Shown one piece after another: positions 56,745 to 64,000 of a DNA stretch of 64,000 bases. The translations under genes and the position numbers were made by a program. Every line of letters starts with the position of its first letter. The stretch's first letter is position 1. The notes under the pieces are model-generated. The model ran no database searches and was not told where the DNA came from. It was given only the letters and a program-made list of their open reading frames with translations. The DNA lies in the IMG/VR virus record IMGVR_UViG_3300033153_013547, positions 62,001 to 126,000 of that record, one strand, 5' to 3'. The DNA is from a virus.

Positions 56745-59108
56745 ATGATACAGGATATAAATATTGATCAACTGAACAACATGGCTGAAGCCTTGAAAAA
56801 TGGACTGGCCCAAACAACTGTGGGCTATGATGTTGCGTATTATGACGCACTCAACACACAACTTCTAAAGATAATTATGCACATGAAGTCCATCAACATC
56901 AATATATTTGACACAGAGCTAAATGCATGTATAAAATCTCACCCAGATCTTGTAACACATTATGAAGAACTCAATACTCAACTACGCCAAACATTAGATA
57001 AAATGATCGATAAACTAACAATGCCAACAAGTGTGGGCAAACACCACCCTGCTGGTTCTTCTCTGATTCAGGGTGAAATGGAGATAGTAGGCATCTTAGG
57101 TGAGATGTACCAGTTGTTTACATCTGCACCATTCCCACAAGCATTAAAGTTAGAAACATTTACTACAAGTGCCAGAACATTGTTGGTAAAACTCAAAAAT
57201 GTTTTGGGCAATGATCAACCCAATAGACAGGCAGCCAGCAATATAATAAATTATGACGAACCAGAGACACCTATAGATGGAAGCATTACCCCATCACCCA
57301 CTGGTCTTGATCCACTTGCAATAACAAGTGAAAATATAGAAGAAGATCTCATAGAAATCAAAGAAGAAATTCAAAGCAAGATGGAAGAAGACATAGAAAT
57401 AGTGGTTGGTGGACAAACACATTATAAAAACTATAACAACTATGGCACCCAGTCTTCAATAGAAAAAGTCTGGAATAAAGAGATCAATGATCTGGAAAAT
57501 TATGCTAAACATAGATTAGATAGTTTTGTAGACGGCTTTTTAGAACAAGCTCATCAATTTCAAAACGACTCTCTAAAGGCACTGTCAGGAGACACAACAA
57601 CTCCCCTAACAGGATTTGTAAAACGCTTGGGTCAAGACAATCTATACAACACATTCTTTGGCATCCATAAGAGTGTGGCTGATTTTGCAGGATTCTTAGC
57701 AGACAATATAAAACTAAATTCTTTGGCCACCCTGTGGAATTTATATCCTGAGATCACTTGTATTGTAAAATGGTTATTGGCCCAGGTTTGCATGAGCAAC
57801 AAGCCTATAGCAGACATAGATCAACATTGTGAAGTTTTAGACAAAATTGAACAAGCACTGGAACTGCTGTCATTGGGTTTGTCATTCAAAGGACTAGATA
57901 TAAGAAAAATACTTGATTCATTGATCAATGAACTTGCAGGTAAAGCTCTGGAAACAATTGTTTCTTTAGTTGGCAATATAATAGATACAATGATCAGTCA
58001 ATTAATTGATCAATTGCTTGACACGCTCAAAGTAGACGACAGGTGTTCACCACTAAAATGCGTTCCTTTCGATGATCTCATACATGAGATTTTAGATTTT
58101 GTAGAAGCCAAAAGAGACGATTTGATGCGGTGGATCTCTGATTTTTTAGCTAATCTGATAAATTATGACGAGTCTCAAAAACAATTATTATTAGTCATCA
58201 ATAAAAGCTCCAGATTCACCAAGCTCATTGAGCTCGTCAGGGAACTCAAAGAGCTATGTAGAGAATTGGCCAAGATTCTAAAGGCATCTCCTCAGCAATT
58301 ATTCAATCAATTTACAGACACAGCTCTTGGAGAACTTGATTCTCAATTAGAAGCTGAATTAGAAATAAAGGCAAAATCAACAGCCCTAAAAAACCTTGGA
58401 ATACCAGACGACAACATTGCTGGCCCAGAAACCACCCAAGCATCTAAAAATATAAAAACCACAGTTGATAATTATAATAATGCTAAGATGAAAAAAGAAG
58501 CTGCTGCCAAAATCATAGATGAAAAGAGAATATACGGAGAAGCGTCGTTGAAGATCAAAAGATATATTGATGAAGTAGACATAGATTCTGTTGGAATTGA
58601 TGCTAACATTGCTGCTGGCTATGTTTTGATTCCAGGCCTTGCTACTACCACAAAAGTTCCCGATGATATGATGGATTACTACAAAGCTGTCATAGAATAC
58701 AAAAGAATGAACAAAGAAATTTCCAAATATAGTGACGACATTCGAGATGCGGGCTTATCAACAGCATTTTTCAGTGGATTTAGCAAGGTTCTAACAACTA
58801 CTGGTAATGACAGAATATTTGATGGACAGAGATTTAGAAAAGCACCAGACACCAATTTCGATGGTTGTTTTTGTGGAAAACACACATATCGTTCACCCAT
58901 TGAAAATTCTATTCCTGCTCCCAGTGGAGAAACCCCACCACCAACAGGAACCATACCCCCAGATATCCTGAGAAAAACACCCAAGCCCGAAACTAATGGA
59001 ACTAATAATAATAAAGACACATATGTGTGTGAAGAAGATTTAGAAGCAGTGAGAAATGAAATAAAGCTTTTGATTGAGCAAATGTCTTTGGCACAAGGAG
59101 CCCACTAA
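56745..59108 (+). CDS. large helical virion-associated protein, 787 aa
   Basis: Almost wholly alpha-helical with long amphipathic segments (LIEIKEEIQSKMEEDIEIVV, VGNIIDTMISQLIDQLLDTL, LIELVRELKELCRELAKILK) and a few proline-rich linkers. Cysteines cluster at CSPLKCVPFDD. The pattern fits an internal head or injected protein, but no family is recognised. It overlaps the portal start by one base. Confidence 0.65.
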   Translation: MIQDINIDQLNNMAEALKNGLAQTTVGYDVAYYDALNTQLLKIIMHMKSININIFDTELNACIKSHPDLVTHYEELNTQLRQTLDKMIDKLTMPTSVGKHHPAGSSLIQGEMEIVGILGEMYQLFTSAPFPQALKLETFTTSARTLLVKLKNVLGNDQPNRQAASNIINYDEPETPIDGSITPSPTGLDPLAITSENIEEDLIEIKEEIQSKMEEDIEIVVGGQTHYKNYNNYGTQSSIEKVWNKEINDLENYAKHRLDSFVDGFLEQAHQFQNDSLKALSGDTTTPLTGFVKRLGQDNLYNTFFGIHKSVADFAGFLADNIKLNSLATLWNLYPEITCIVKWLLAQVCMSNKPIADIDQHCEVLDKIEQALELLSLGLSFKGLDIRKILDSLINELAGKALETIVSLVGNIIDTMISQLIDQLLDTLKVDDRCSPLKCVPFDDLIHEILDFVEAKRDDLMRWISDFLANLINYDESQKQLLLVINKSSRFTKLIELVRELKELCRELAKILKASPQQLFNQFTDTALGELDSQLEAELEIKAKSTALKNLGIPDDNIAGPETTQASKNIKTTVDNYNNAKMKKEAAAKIIDEKRIYGEASLKIKRYIDEVDIDSVGIDANIAAGYVLIPGLATTTKVPDDMMDYYKAVIEYKRMNKEISKYSDDIRDAGLSTAFFSGFSKVLTTTGNDRIFDGQRFRKAPDTNFDGCFCGKHTYRSPIENSIPAPSGETPPPTGTIPPDILRKTPKPETNGTNNNKDTYVCEEDLEAVRNEIKLLIEQMSLAQGAH

Positions 59109-60535
59109 TGAGAATAAAATTTGATAACCAAGAAATCCATAGCAAGGAATCTGCTCCTATTTCTGCACTAATGAAACAACAAGGTCTTTCAACATACTCA
59201 CCTGTTCAAGCACCAACCAGAACCAATTATTACTACAGATATGCAGACTTTGGTCAAAATGTTTTGTCTTCTGTAAAAACAGAAAATGCATATATGAGAG
59301 ATTCTCGTCAGCTTGTAGAAGTTGATATGGCAATCTATCATGATTCATATGTTATGAGATCTGTTGAAGAACACATGAATCTTATGCTGAATGTCAGTGA
59401 ATATAACATCATTTCAGAAAATCCAAGATTGTTAAAATATGTTGATCAAAGATTTGATGCTACAATGACAACCATGGGAACCACAAGAACCCTGTGGTTT
59501 AGAAAATTAGCAGAGCACTTGATAAAATATCACAATATAATCATAGTCAAATCTAGGGTTTCTTCTGATAGAGCCAAACTCCGAGGATACAAATTACATA
59601 ACAACATGATCACTGTTGGATATCACATTGTGCATCCAGCATCTATTATGCCACAGTTTGATACTAAACGGGGCAATAAAATAGTCAAATGGTCTCATGG
59701 TGGAGAAAAGATAGATGTTTCCAGAGTCATCCACATTTCTGTTTCTCCAGACAATGTGGAGGGTGTATTTGGACTGCCATATATTATGGCAGCATCTCTA
59801 GATGTTAAGATGATGAGAGAACTTGAAGAATTAGATTATTCTATGATCTGGAGACACATCAATCCATTACTACTTTTCAAGATTGGCAGTGAAAAACACG
59901 AAATGGCTCGCGGAACACCCTCAGAAGTTGCAGATGTCAGAAGCAATATTGATAGAATGCCAGCCAATGGTTGGGTAGTTGGAACTGAAAGATGGAATGT
60001 TGAACCAGTCAACATGACAATAGGTGTTCCAGATATTATAGATCACCTACAATATTTTAGAAACAGAGCCATCACTGGTCTTAGGCTTGACCCCATCACC
60101 CTAGGTTTACAACCAGGTGGATCAGAAGGGACAATGTATAATCTTGAAAAGAAAAGATTTGCACAAGTCAAGGCCTATCAATCTGTAATCAAAACACTTG
60201 TGGAAGATATCATTCTCAAAGAATGGATGCTAGACATTGGTGTTATTGAAGATAATCCCCCTGTTCAGTTTCAGTGGAAAGAAGTAGATTTTGATAACAA
60301 AATAAAACAGGAAAATCATTACACCCAACTATTTTCCATGGGGGCAATCAGTCATGGAGAGCTTCGTCGATTATTGGGTAAAAAACAAGATTCTCCATTC
60401 AACAAGCAATATATTTGGGAAATTCAAAATAAGTTTAATGTCGATTTAGAATCTGCAAAAGCAACGCTCTCTAATGCAACAATGCCTGCTAACCAGGCGA
60501 AAAAGAAGGCTTCCCCAACAAAAGGCAGGAAATAA
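59108..60535 (+). CDS. portal protein
   Basis: 475 residues. It shows the usual portal order: an N-terminal region, RHINPLLLFKIGS (wing/stem strand), GLRLDPITLGLQPGGSEGTM (tunnel-loop region typical of phage portals) and LKEWMLDIG. A lysine-rich C-terminal tail ends KKKASPTKGRK. The dodecamer forms the DNA entry vertex where the terminase docks. Directly upstream of protease, scaffold and capsid genes. Confidence 0.82.
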   Translation: MRIKFDNQEIHSKESAPISALMKQQGLSTYSPVQAPTRTNYYYRYADFGQNVLSSVKTENAYMRDSRQLVEVDMAIYHDSYVMRSVEEHMNLMLNVSEYNIISENPRLLKYVDQRFDATMTTMGTTRTLWFRKLAEHLIKYHNIIIVKSRVSSDRAKLRGYKLHNNMITVGYHIVHPASIMPQFDTKRGNKIVKWSHGGEKIDVSRVIHISVSPDNVEGVFGLPYIMAASLDVKMMRELEELDYSMIWRHINPLLLFKIGSEKHEMARGTPSEVADVRSNIDRMPANGWVVGTERWNVEPVNMTIGVPDIIDHLQYFRNRAITGLRLDPITLGLQPGGSEGTMYNLEKKRFAQVKAYQSVIKTLVEDIILKEWMLDIGVIEDNPPVQFQWKEVDFDNKIKQENHYTQLFSMGAISHGELRRLLGKKQDSPFNKQYIWEIQNKFNVDLESAKATLSNATMPANQAKKKASPTKGRK

Positions 60536-60546
60536 AACCAGTGTTC

Positions 60547-60599
60547 AAGCCACTTAAAAATCAATGCAATGATTTATAACAGTGGCTATTTGTTTTTTA
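60547..60599 (+). terminator. hairpin with T-tract after the portal gene
   Basis: AGCCACT pairs with AGTGGCT, with an inner AAATCA/TGATTT stem, followed by ATTTG and six T. It probably reduces transcription into the protease-capsid operon, which would need its own promoter nearby. The rest of the gap to 60760 holds no complete gene. Confidence 0.55.
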
Positions 60600-60759
60600 T
60601 GACAATACGTTACTAATAATAATACGATAGGGCTGGACAGACCCGAATCTGACGCCTGAGGAGATCCGATTGATCATTGAATCAGGAAATTGTGATAATC
60701 AACACAACGTGTCACAGAACGCTTAAGTAGTGTCATTTGGCATAGTAATACTAATCAAA

Positions 60760-61926
60760 ATGTATACAGAGAATTTTATTAGGGAGTTTGATCAAAGTAT
60801 CAAATTGTTTGGCATTGCATATCTGCCAGAAATGGCAACCACAGGCACTGCTGTTGTTCAAGACATGTATGCAGGTGGAAGTTTCAGTCCAATATTTGTG
60901 GAAAGCATAGCCAATAATAAATTTGATAAAACTCCAGAAGCAGTTCTTGATTGGGCAGAAAAAATTACCAAACAAATTGTTGCTGCTTTCCCTTATGATG
61001 GACCAAGAGTAATTCCTATAATCAGATCTATCAGAGCAGGCATGACCAGGAATCATAACATATACAGAGCCGAAACCCTGCGGGGTACTGGCAAAAAGGA
61101 TATGCAAGGCATTCCTGATGGCATCCTTTCATGGACTACCCCAACAGCAAAGCCTATGATCAAAAACCATGATACTCTTTCCAACGAGCACACTCAGGGC
61201 AGAATTAGGGCAGCCATGTATTGTGAAGAAGACTCTTCAGAATATCTGATAGCAGATATAACAGAAGCAACAGCAGTAGAGGCAGTCAAATCAGGTAGAT
61301 TAATTACAGGTTCCCGTGGAAGCAACGTAGCTGGTGTTCATTGTAATATTTGTGGCAAACCTATTGGCTGGGCTTGTGATGATCATGAACTTGGCTTACC
61401 ATATAAAAGTGAATTGAGCAAGAAAACAGAATTGGCTGGCAGACAATTTGACAACGTCTGGGCAATTGAATATTCTTCAACTCCAATTCCTGCAGACAGC
61501 TATTCAGGTATTGTAAAAGTGTTGGCTGAAAAAAACGGACTCATTGGTGCTAAGTCTTTAGATGATATCTTTAGATTCCCAGAGTCTACCATTACAGCAA
61601 CATCTACCATTGCTACTGTTGACAGCAATAAACAAACAACTACAATAGAAAAGACTAATAATAAAAAAGACACACAAGAAATCAATGAACTAATCGGCAG
61701 AATCAAGACGGTTATCTCTAATCATGATCGTATTCATGATCTTTACCAAAAACATGGGGCAACCTATTTGATCAATGATCATAAACATGTGGTTGCCAAG
61801 CTACAACAACTTGGTATTGAGCTAAGCAAACTGACGGGTAGTAGGTCGATATCCCTTCACAAGCTAAGAGATAACAAACTTGATGAAAGTCTGCCTGATT
61901 ACCTTACGATTACCTCAAAGGAGTAA
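60760..61926 (+). CDS. capsid maturation (prohead) protease-like protein
   Basis: About 388 residues from the ATG at 60760; a GTG at 60730 is in frame but neither has a clear binding site. KPMIKNHDTLSNEHTQGRIR then YLIADITEATAVEAVKSGRL, ITGSRGSNVAGVHCNICGKP with a CDDHELG zinc-like pair follow the pattern of phage prohead proteases (NHD histidine and S-x-G serine). A C-terminal helical region resembles delta or scaffold-linked tails. Processes scaffold and capsid during head maturation. Cleavage residues are inferred. Confidence 0.72.
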   Translation: MYTENFIREFDQSIKLFGIAYLPEMATTGTAVVQDMYAGGSFSPIFVESIANNKFDKTPEAVLDWAEKITKQIVAAFPYDGPRVIPIIRSIRAGMTRNHNIYRAETLRGTGKKDMQGIPDGILSWTTPTAKPMIKNHDTLSNEHTQGRIRAAMYCEEDSSEYLIADITEATAVEAVKSGRLITGSRGSNVAGVHCNICGKPIGWACDDHELGLPYKSELSKKTELAGRQFDNVWAIEYSSTPIPADSYSGIVKVLAEKNGLIGAKSLDDIFRFPESTITATSTIATVDSNKQTTTIEKTNNKKDTQEINELIGRIKTVISNHDRIHDLYQKHGATYLINDHKHVVAKLQQLGIELSKLTGSRSISLHKLRDNKLDESLPDYLTITSKE

Positions 61927-61931
61927 CTAGT

Positions 61932-62600
61932 ATGAGAGACGAACTAGAACGTTTATTGGAATCTACGATACCAGAAACGCCTGAGGAAAAAGATAAGTTC
62001 ATTACTGACCTCAAAGAATGCATTTCTAAATTGATGGAGGAATCTAAAAAGTTAGAAAAGCAAAATGACACTAGTGATACAAGGATCACCGAGCTTGAGG
62101 AGGAAAAACTCAATCTTCAGTCACAATTTGAGGAAGTAACACAGGACTTAAAAAAAATCAAGGCAGAAACAACTGCTGAATTAGACAAACTGAAGGATGA
62201 GAATAGCGAATTGAGCGTAGAGGTCGATACGCTCAAGGAAAATTATTCTACACTTACAGAAGACTATCGTCAGCACTTGATTGATCAGGTTGTACATAAT
62301 AGGTTATCTATTATGTCAGTATCTGGTTCCTCAGATGAAGTAAGTAAAATAGCGACACAGATTCGTGACAAATTTGCAAAAGACACCATTGAAAGTTTGA
62401 AAGCGAGACTGGAAGAGCATCGTGTTGTTGTAGACAATATTGAGTTCAAGCTCAATGTTGAAAAAGATGAAATTTCTGACGACTTTCCTAGTGATCCATC
62501 AATCAATGATGAAACAGAGGAAGACGCGGAAGAAACCAAAGATCCTAAGTTCTGGGACCTAGAGAAAGATATTGGGATCCAAAACGAACAATCAAAATAA
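61932..62600 (+). CDS. scaffolding protein, coiled coil
   Basis: 222 residues, highly charged, with heptad repeats over residues 20-100 (ITELEEEKLNLQSQFEEVTQ, then DLKKIKAETTAELDKLKDEN) and an acidic C-terminus. AAAGGAGTAACTAGT precedes the ATG. Its position between the protease and the capsid gene is typical for scaffolds that are removed during head maturation. Confidence 0.82.
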   Translation: MRDELERLLESTIPETPEEKDKFITDLKECISKLMEESKKLEKQNDTSDTRITELEEEKLNLQSQFEEVTQDLKKIKAETTAELDKLKDENSELSVEVDTLKENYSTLTEDYRQHLIDQVVHNRLSIMSVSGSSDEVSKIATQIRDKFAKDTIESLKARLEEHRVVVDNIEFKLNVEKDEISDDFPSDPSINDETEEDAEETKDPKFWDLEKDIGIQNEQSK

Positions 62601-62615
62601 AGGAGTGGGAAAAAC

Positions 62616-63965
62616 ATGCCTTTCATGCCAAGCCCAAACGAAAGATTCATTGAGCGCGATAGTGATGGAGTGCCGGTACGAACATGGTCTAAGCTTATGG
62701 CTGGTGACTATCACACGCTACCTCCTAATTACATACTCGACGCTCAGGCAATTCGTCAGGATTGGGCTGGGACTGCAACATCCATCAACGGCGCAGATGG
62801 CAACCCCTGGGCTTTTGTAGATCAATTTACGAATCTACATACAGACATATCTCAGGGAAGGGTCGTTGTGCCAAAGGGCTTCCCACTAATGCCCTCGGAA
62901 TTCAGTCTCAGCACAAGAACAGATAGATTTGCTGGAGATACAATTGATCAACTTAACTTAAATCGCCTTAGGTTAGCTAATTATACAGAAGATTCATTAG
63001 GCAATTATACTGGTAACACCCTTGGTGTAGCAGTCAAAGACTACTACATGCCAGTTTATGCGCGTGCACTGTCAGAACCAATTGCTGTAGTTGATAGAGC
63101 GGTTATTGAAATTCCATTTTATCAAAGCGATTTGACAACAGGTGGACGTGAATTAGCAAGATTAGTAACTCGTATTACAGCTCTTGCTAAAAACGCTGGC
63201 ACTGATGCAGATATTGCCGTTGGAGATTATGTAACAGTTGGCGCAGGAGCAGACCGTGGTCGTTTCATCAATATTGGTGCTAGTAATGCTAATTCTGATG
63301 TTGTGGGACAGATTATAGCTATTGAAACCGTAGATGTTGAAGGGGGCATTCGTGGATGGATGCAAAACAAACAGTTTGATCCATTTTACATGTTCCGTGA
63401 AGGCACATGGTATACGGATTGGGACACCGCAGAGACATTTACATATCCAACAGATTACAACGCTGACTACGTAATGCCTCCGTATTCATGGTTTGGAAGA
63501 GGCCTCACCGGTCTTACTGATGGTGGTGAATACCGCTTAACAATAACAGATACGGCAACATTCACGGTGCCGAATCCCGCCGTCCAGGACTATGAACTCG
63601 ATCTAGGTGCCTATGCCGCAACATTCGGCGCAGCCAAGATCGTTCGTGCGGATGGAACAGTAGTTACAGCAACAAACGCATTTACCACTGCTGACGTTAC
63701 TATCGTGTCAGTCACCAACGATGGTGTTGACGACCTAGTAGCAGGCACGTGGACGGTATCAGCCGTAGATGACACTACGATTGATTCTGATTACGCACAG
63801 CATATAAATGTTACATTCAACCGTGGCGCCGGAAATCCCGGAGTCGGTAATGAGATCGTGGTCGAGTTCTCATTTGTAGCAAAAGGTCAGCATACTGGTC
63901 TGCCGGTAAGCCTAGATAGTGCTACTGTCGTTGGCATTGCTCAGGTCAAGCTGACGCTTTCTTAA
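62616..63965 (+). CDS. major capsid protein
   Basis: 449 residues directly after the scaffold, with AAAGGAGTGGG at the start. Beta-rich HK97-type profile with an N-terminal segment PSPNERFIERDSDGVPVRTW, a central AVKDYYMPVYARALSEPIAV, and an extra immunoglobulin-like C-terminal region (about residues 300-440: RADGTVVTATNAFTTADVTI, VTNDGVDDLVAGTWTVSAVD). Codon use is more GC-rich than its neighbours, as often seen in highly expressed capsid genes. Assigned by position and composition. Confidence 0.82.
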   Translation: MPFMPSPNERFIERDSDGVPVRTWSKLMAGDYHTLPPNYILDAQAIRQDWAGTATSINGADGNPWAFVDQFTNLHTDISQGRVVVPKGFPLMPSEFSLSTRTDRFAGDTIDQLNLNRLRLANYTEDSLGNYTGNTLGVAVKDYYMPVYARALSEPIAVVDRAVIEIPFYQSDLTTGGRELARLVTRITALAKNAGTDADIAVGDYVTVGAGADRGRFINIGASNANSDVVGQIIAIETVDVEGGIRGWMQNKQFDPFYMFREGTWYTDWDTAETFTYPTDYNADYVMPPYSWFGRGLTGLTDGGEYRLTITDTATFTVPNPAVQDYELDLGAYAATFGAAKIVRADGTVVTATNAFTTADVTIVSVTNDGVDDLVAGTWTVSAVDDTTIDSDYAQHINVTFNRGAGNPGVGNEIVVEFSFVAKGQHTGLPVSLDSATVVGIAQVKLTLS

Positions 63966-63996
63966 TGCGCCAATAAATTACTAAGGAGCAATAAAA

Positions 63997-64000
63997 ATGG
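63997..64000 (+). CDS. start of next gene, cut by window edge
   Basis: ATG with AAGGAG nine bases upstream, right after the major capsid gene. Only the first codon is visible; probably a head or tail completion gene by position. Confidence 0.6.

Noticed and set aside
1-64000. tRNA genes
   Set aside because: I looked for the T-loop GGTTC-A pattern with a matching acceptor stem in the gaps and found none; a tRNAscan-SE run would be decisive.

Overview
The window reads as one contiguous stretch of a large tailed double-stranded DNA phage (Caudoviricetes), not a bacterial chromosome. It carries a phage packaging and capsid block in canonical order (terminase large subunit, portal, capsid protease, scaffold, major capsid protein), very tight gene spacing with many ATGA-type overlaps, two inteins, no rRNA, tRNA or ribosomal genes that I could see, and dozens of short unknown genes. 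The DNA is AT-rich except for a more GC-rich accessory block at about 12-20 kb. The standard code fits throughout: TAA, TAG and TGA are all used as stops. The host cannot be named from the sequence. || Layout. 1-11.4 kb, minus strand: small unknown genes, including a four-member paralogous family, several small membrane proteins, a protein with an RNA polymerase alpha-CTD-like helix-hairpin-helix, and a 919-residue protein with a DxDGD motif that may be a divergent two-barrel RNA polymerase. Non-coding gaps here are rich in perfect palindromes. 11.4-12.05 kb holds two large inverted-repeat structures that separate this block from the next. || 12.05-20.84 kb, minus strand: 17 small genes, 12 of them preceded by the same 80-110 nt leader element. 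The leader folds as consecutive hairpins whose first stem shows compensatory base changes between copies. The recognisable genes in this block act on nucleotides or ADP-ribose: a SLOG-fold protein, a DarG/TARG1-like macrodomain, a NADAR protein, a DUF4326 protein, a DUF1848 protein and two Csx16-like proteins, one a tandem duplication. I read this as a phage counter-defence island under shared RNA-level control. || 20.84-21.34 kb is a divergent control region. 21.3-27.1 kb, plus strand: small early-type genes, a PhoH-like ATPase, a lipoprotein with a von Willebrand A-like fold and a membrane protein. 27.07-40.2 kb: a glycan locus with three enzymes resembling the UDP-ManNAc3NAcA pathway (acetyltransferase, Gfo/Idh dehydrogenase, 2-epimerase), a CapA-like phosphatase, a MurL-like PP-loop protein next to a radical SAM protein, a sugar-nucleotide dehydrogenase-like protein fused to a helix-turn-helix, and about six glycosyltransferase-like proteins. 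|| 40.2-45.9 kb: small proteins and an intein-bearing adenosylcobalamin-dependent (class II) ribonucleotide reductase. 45.9-64 kb, plus strand: virion structure and packaging, including fibre-like proteins, an intein-split terminase, portal, protease, scaffold and major capsid protein. The window ends at the first codon of the next gene.
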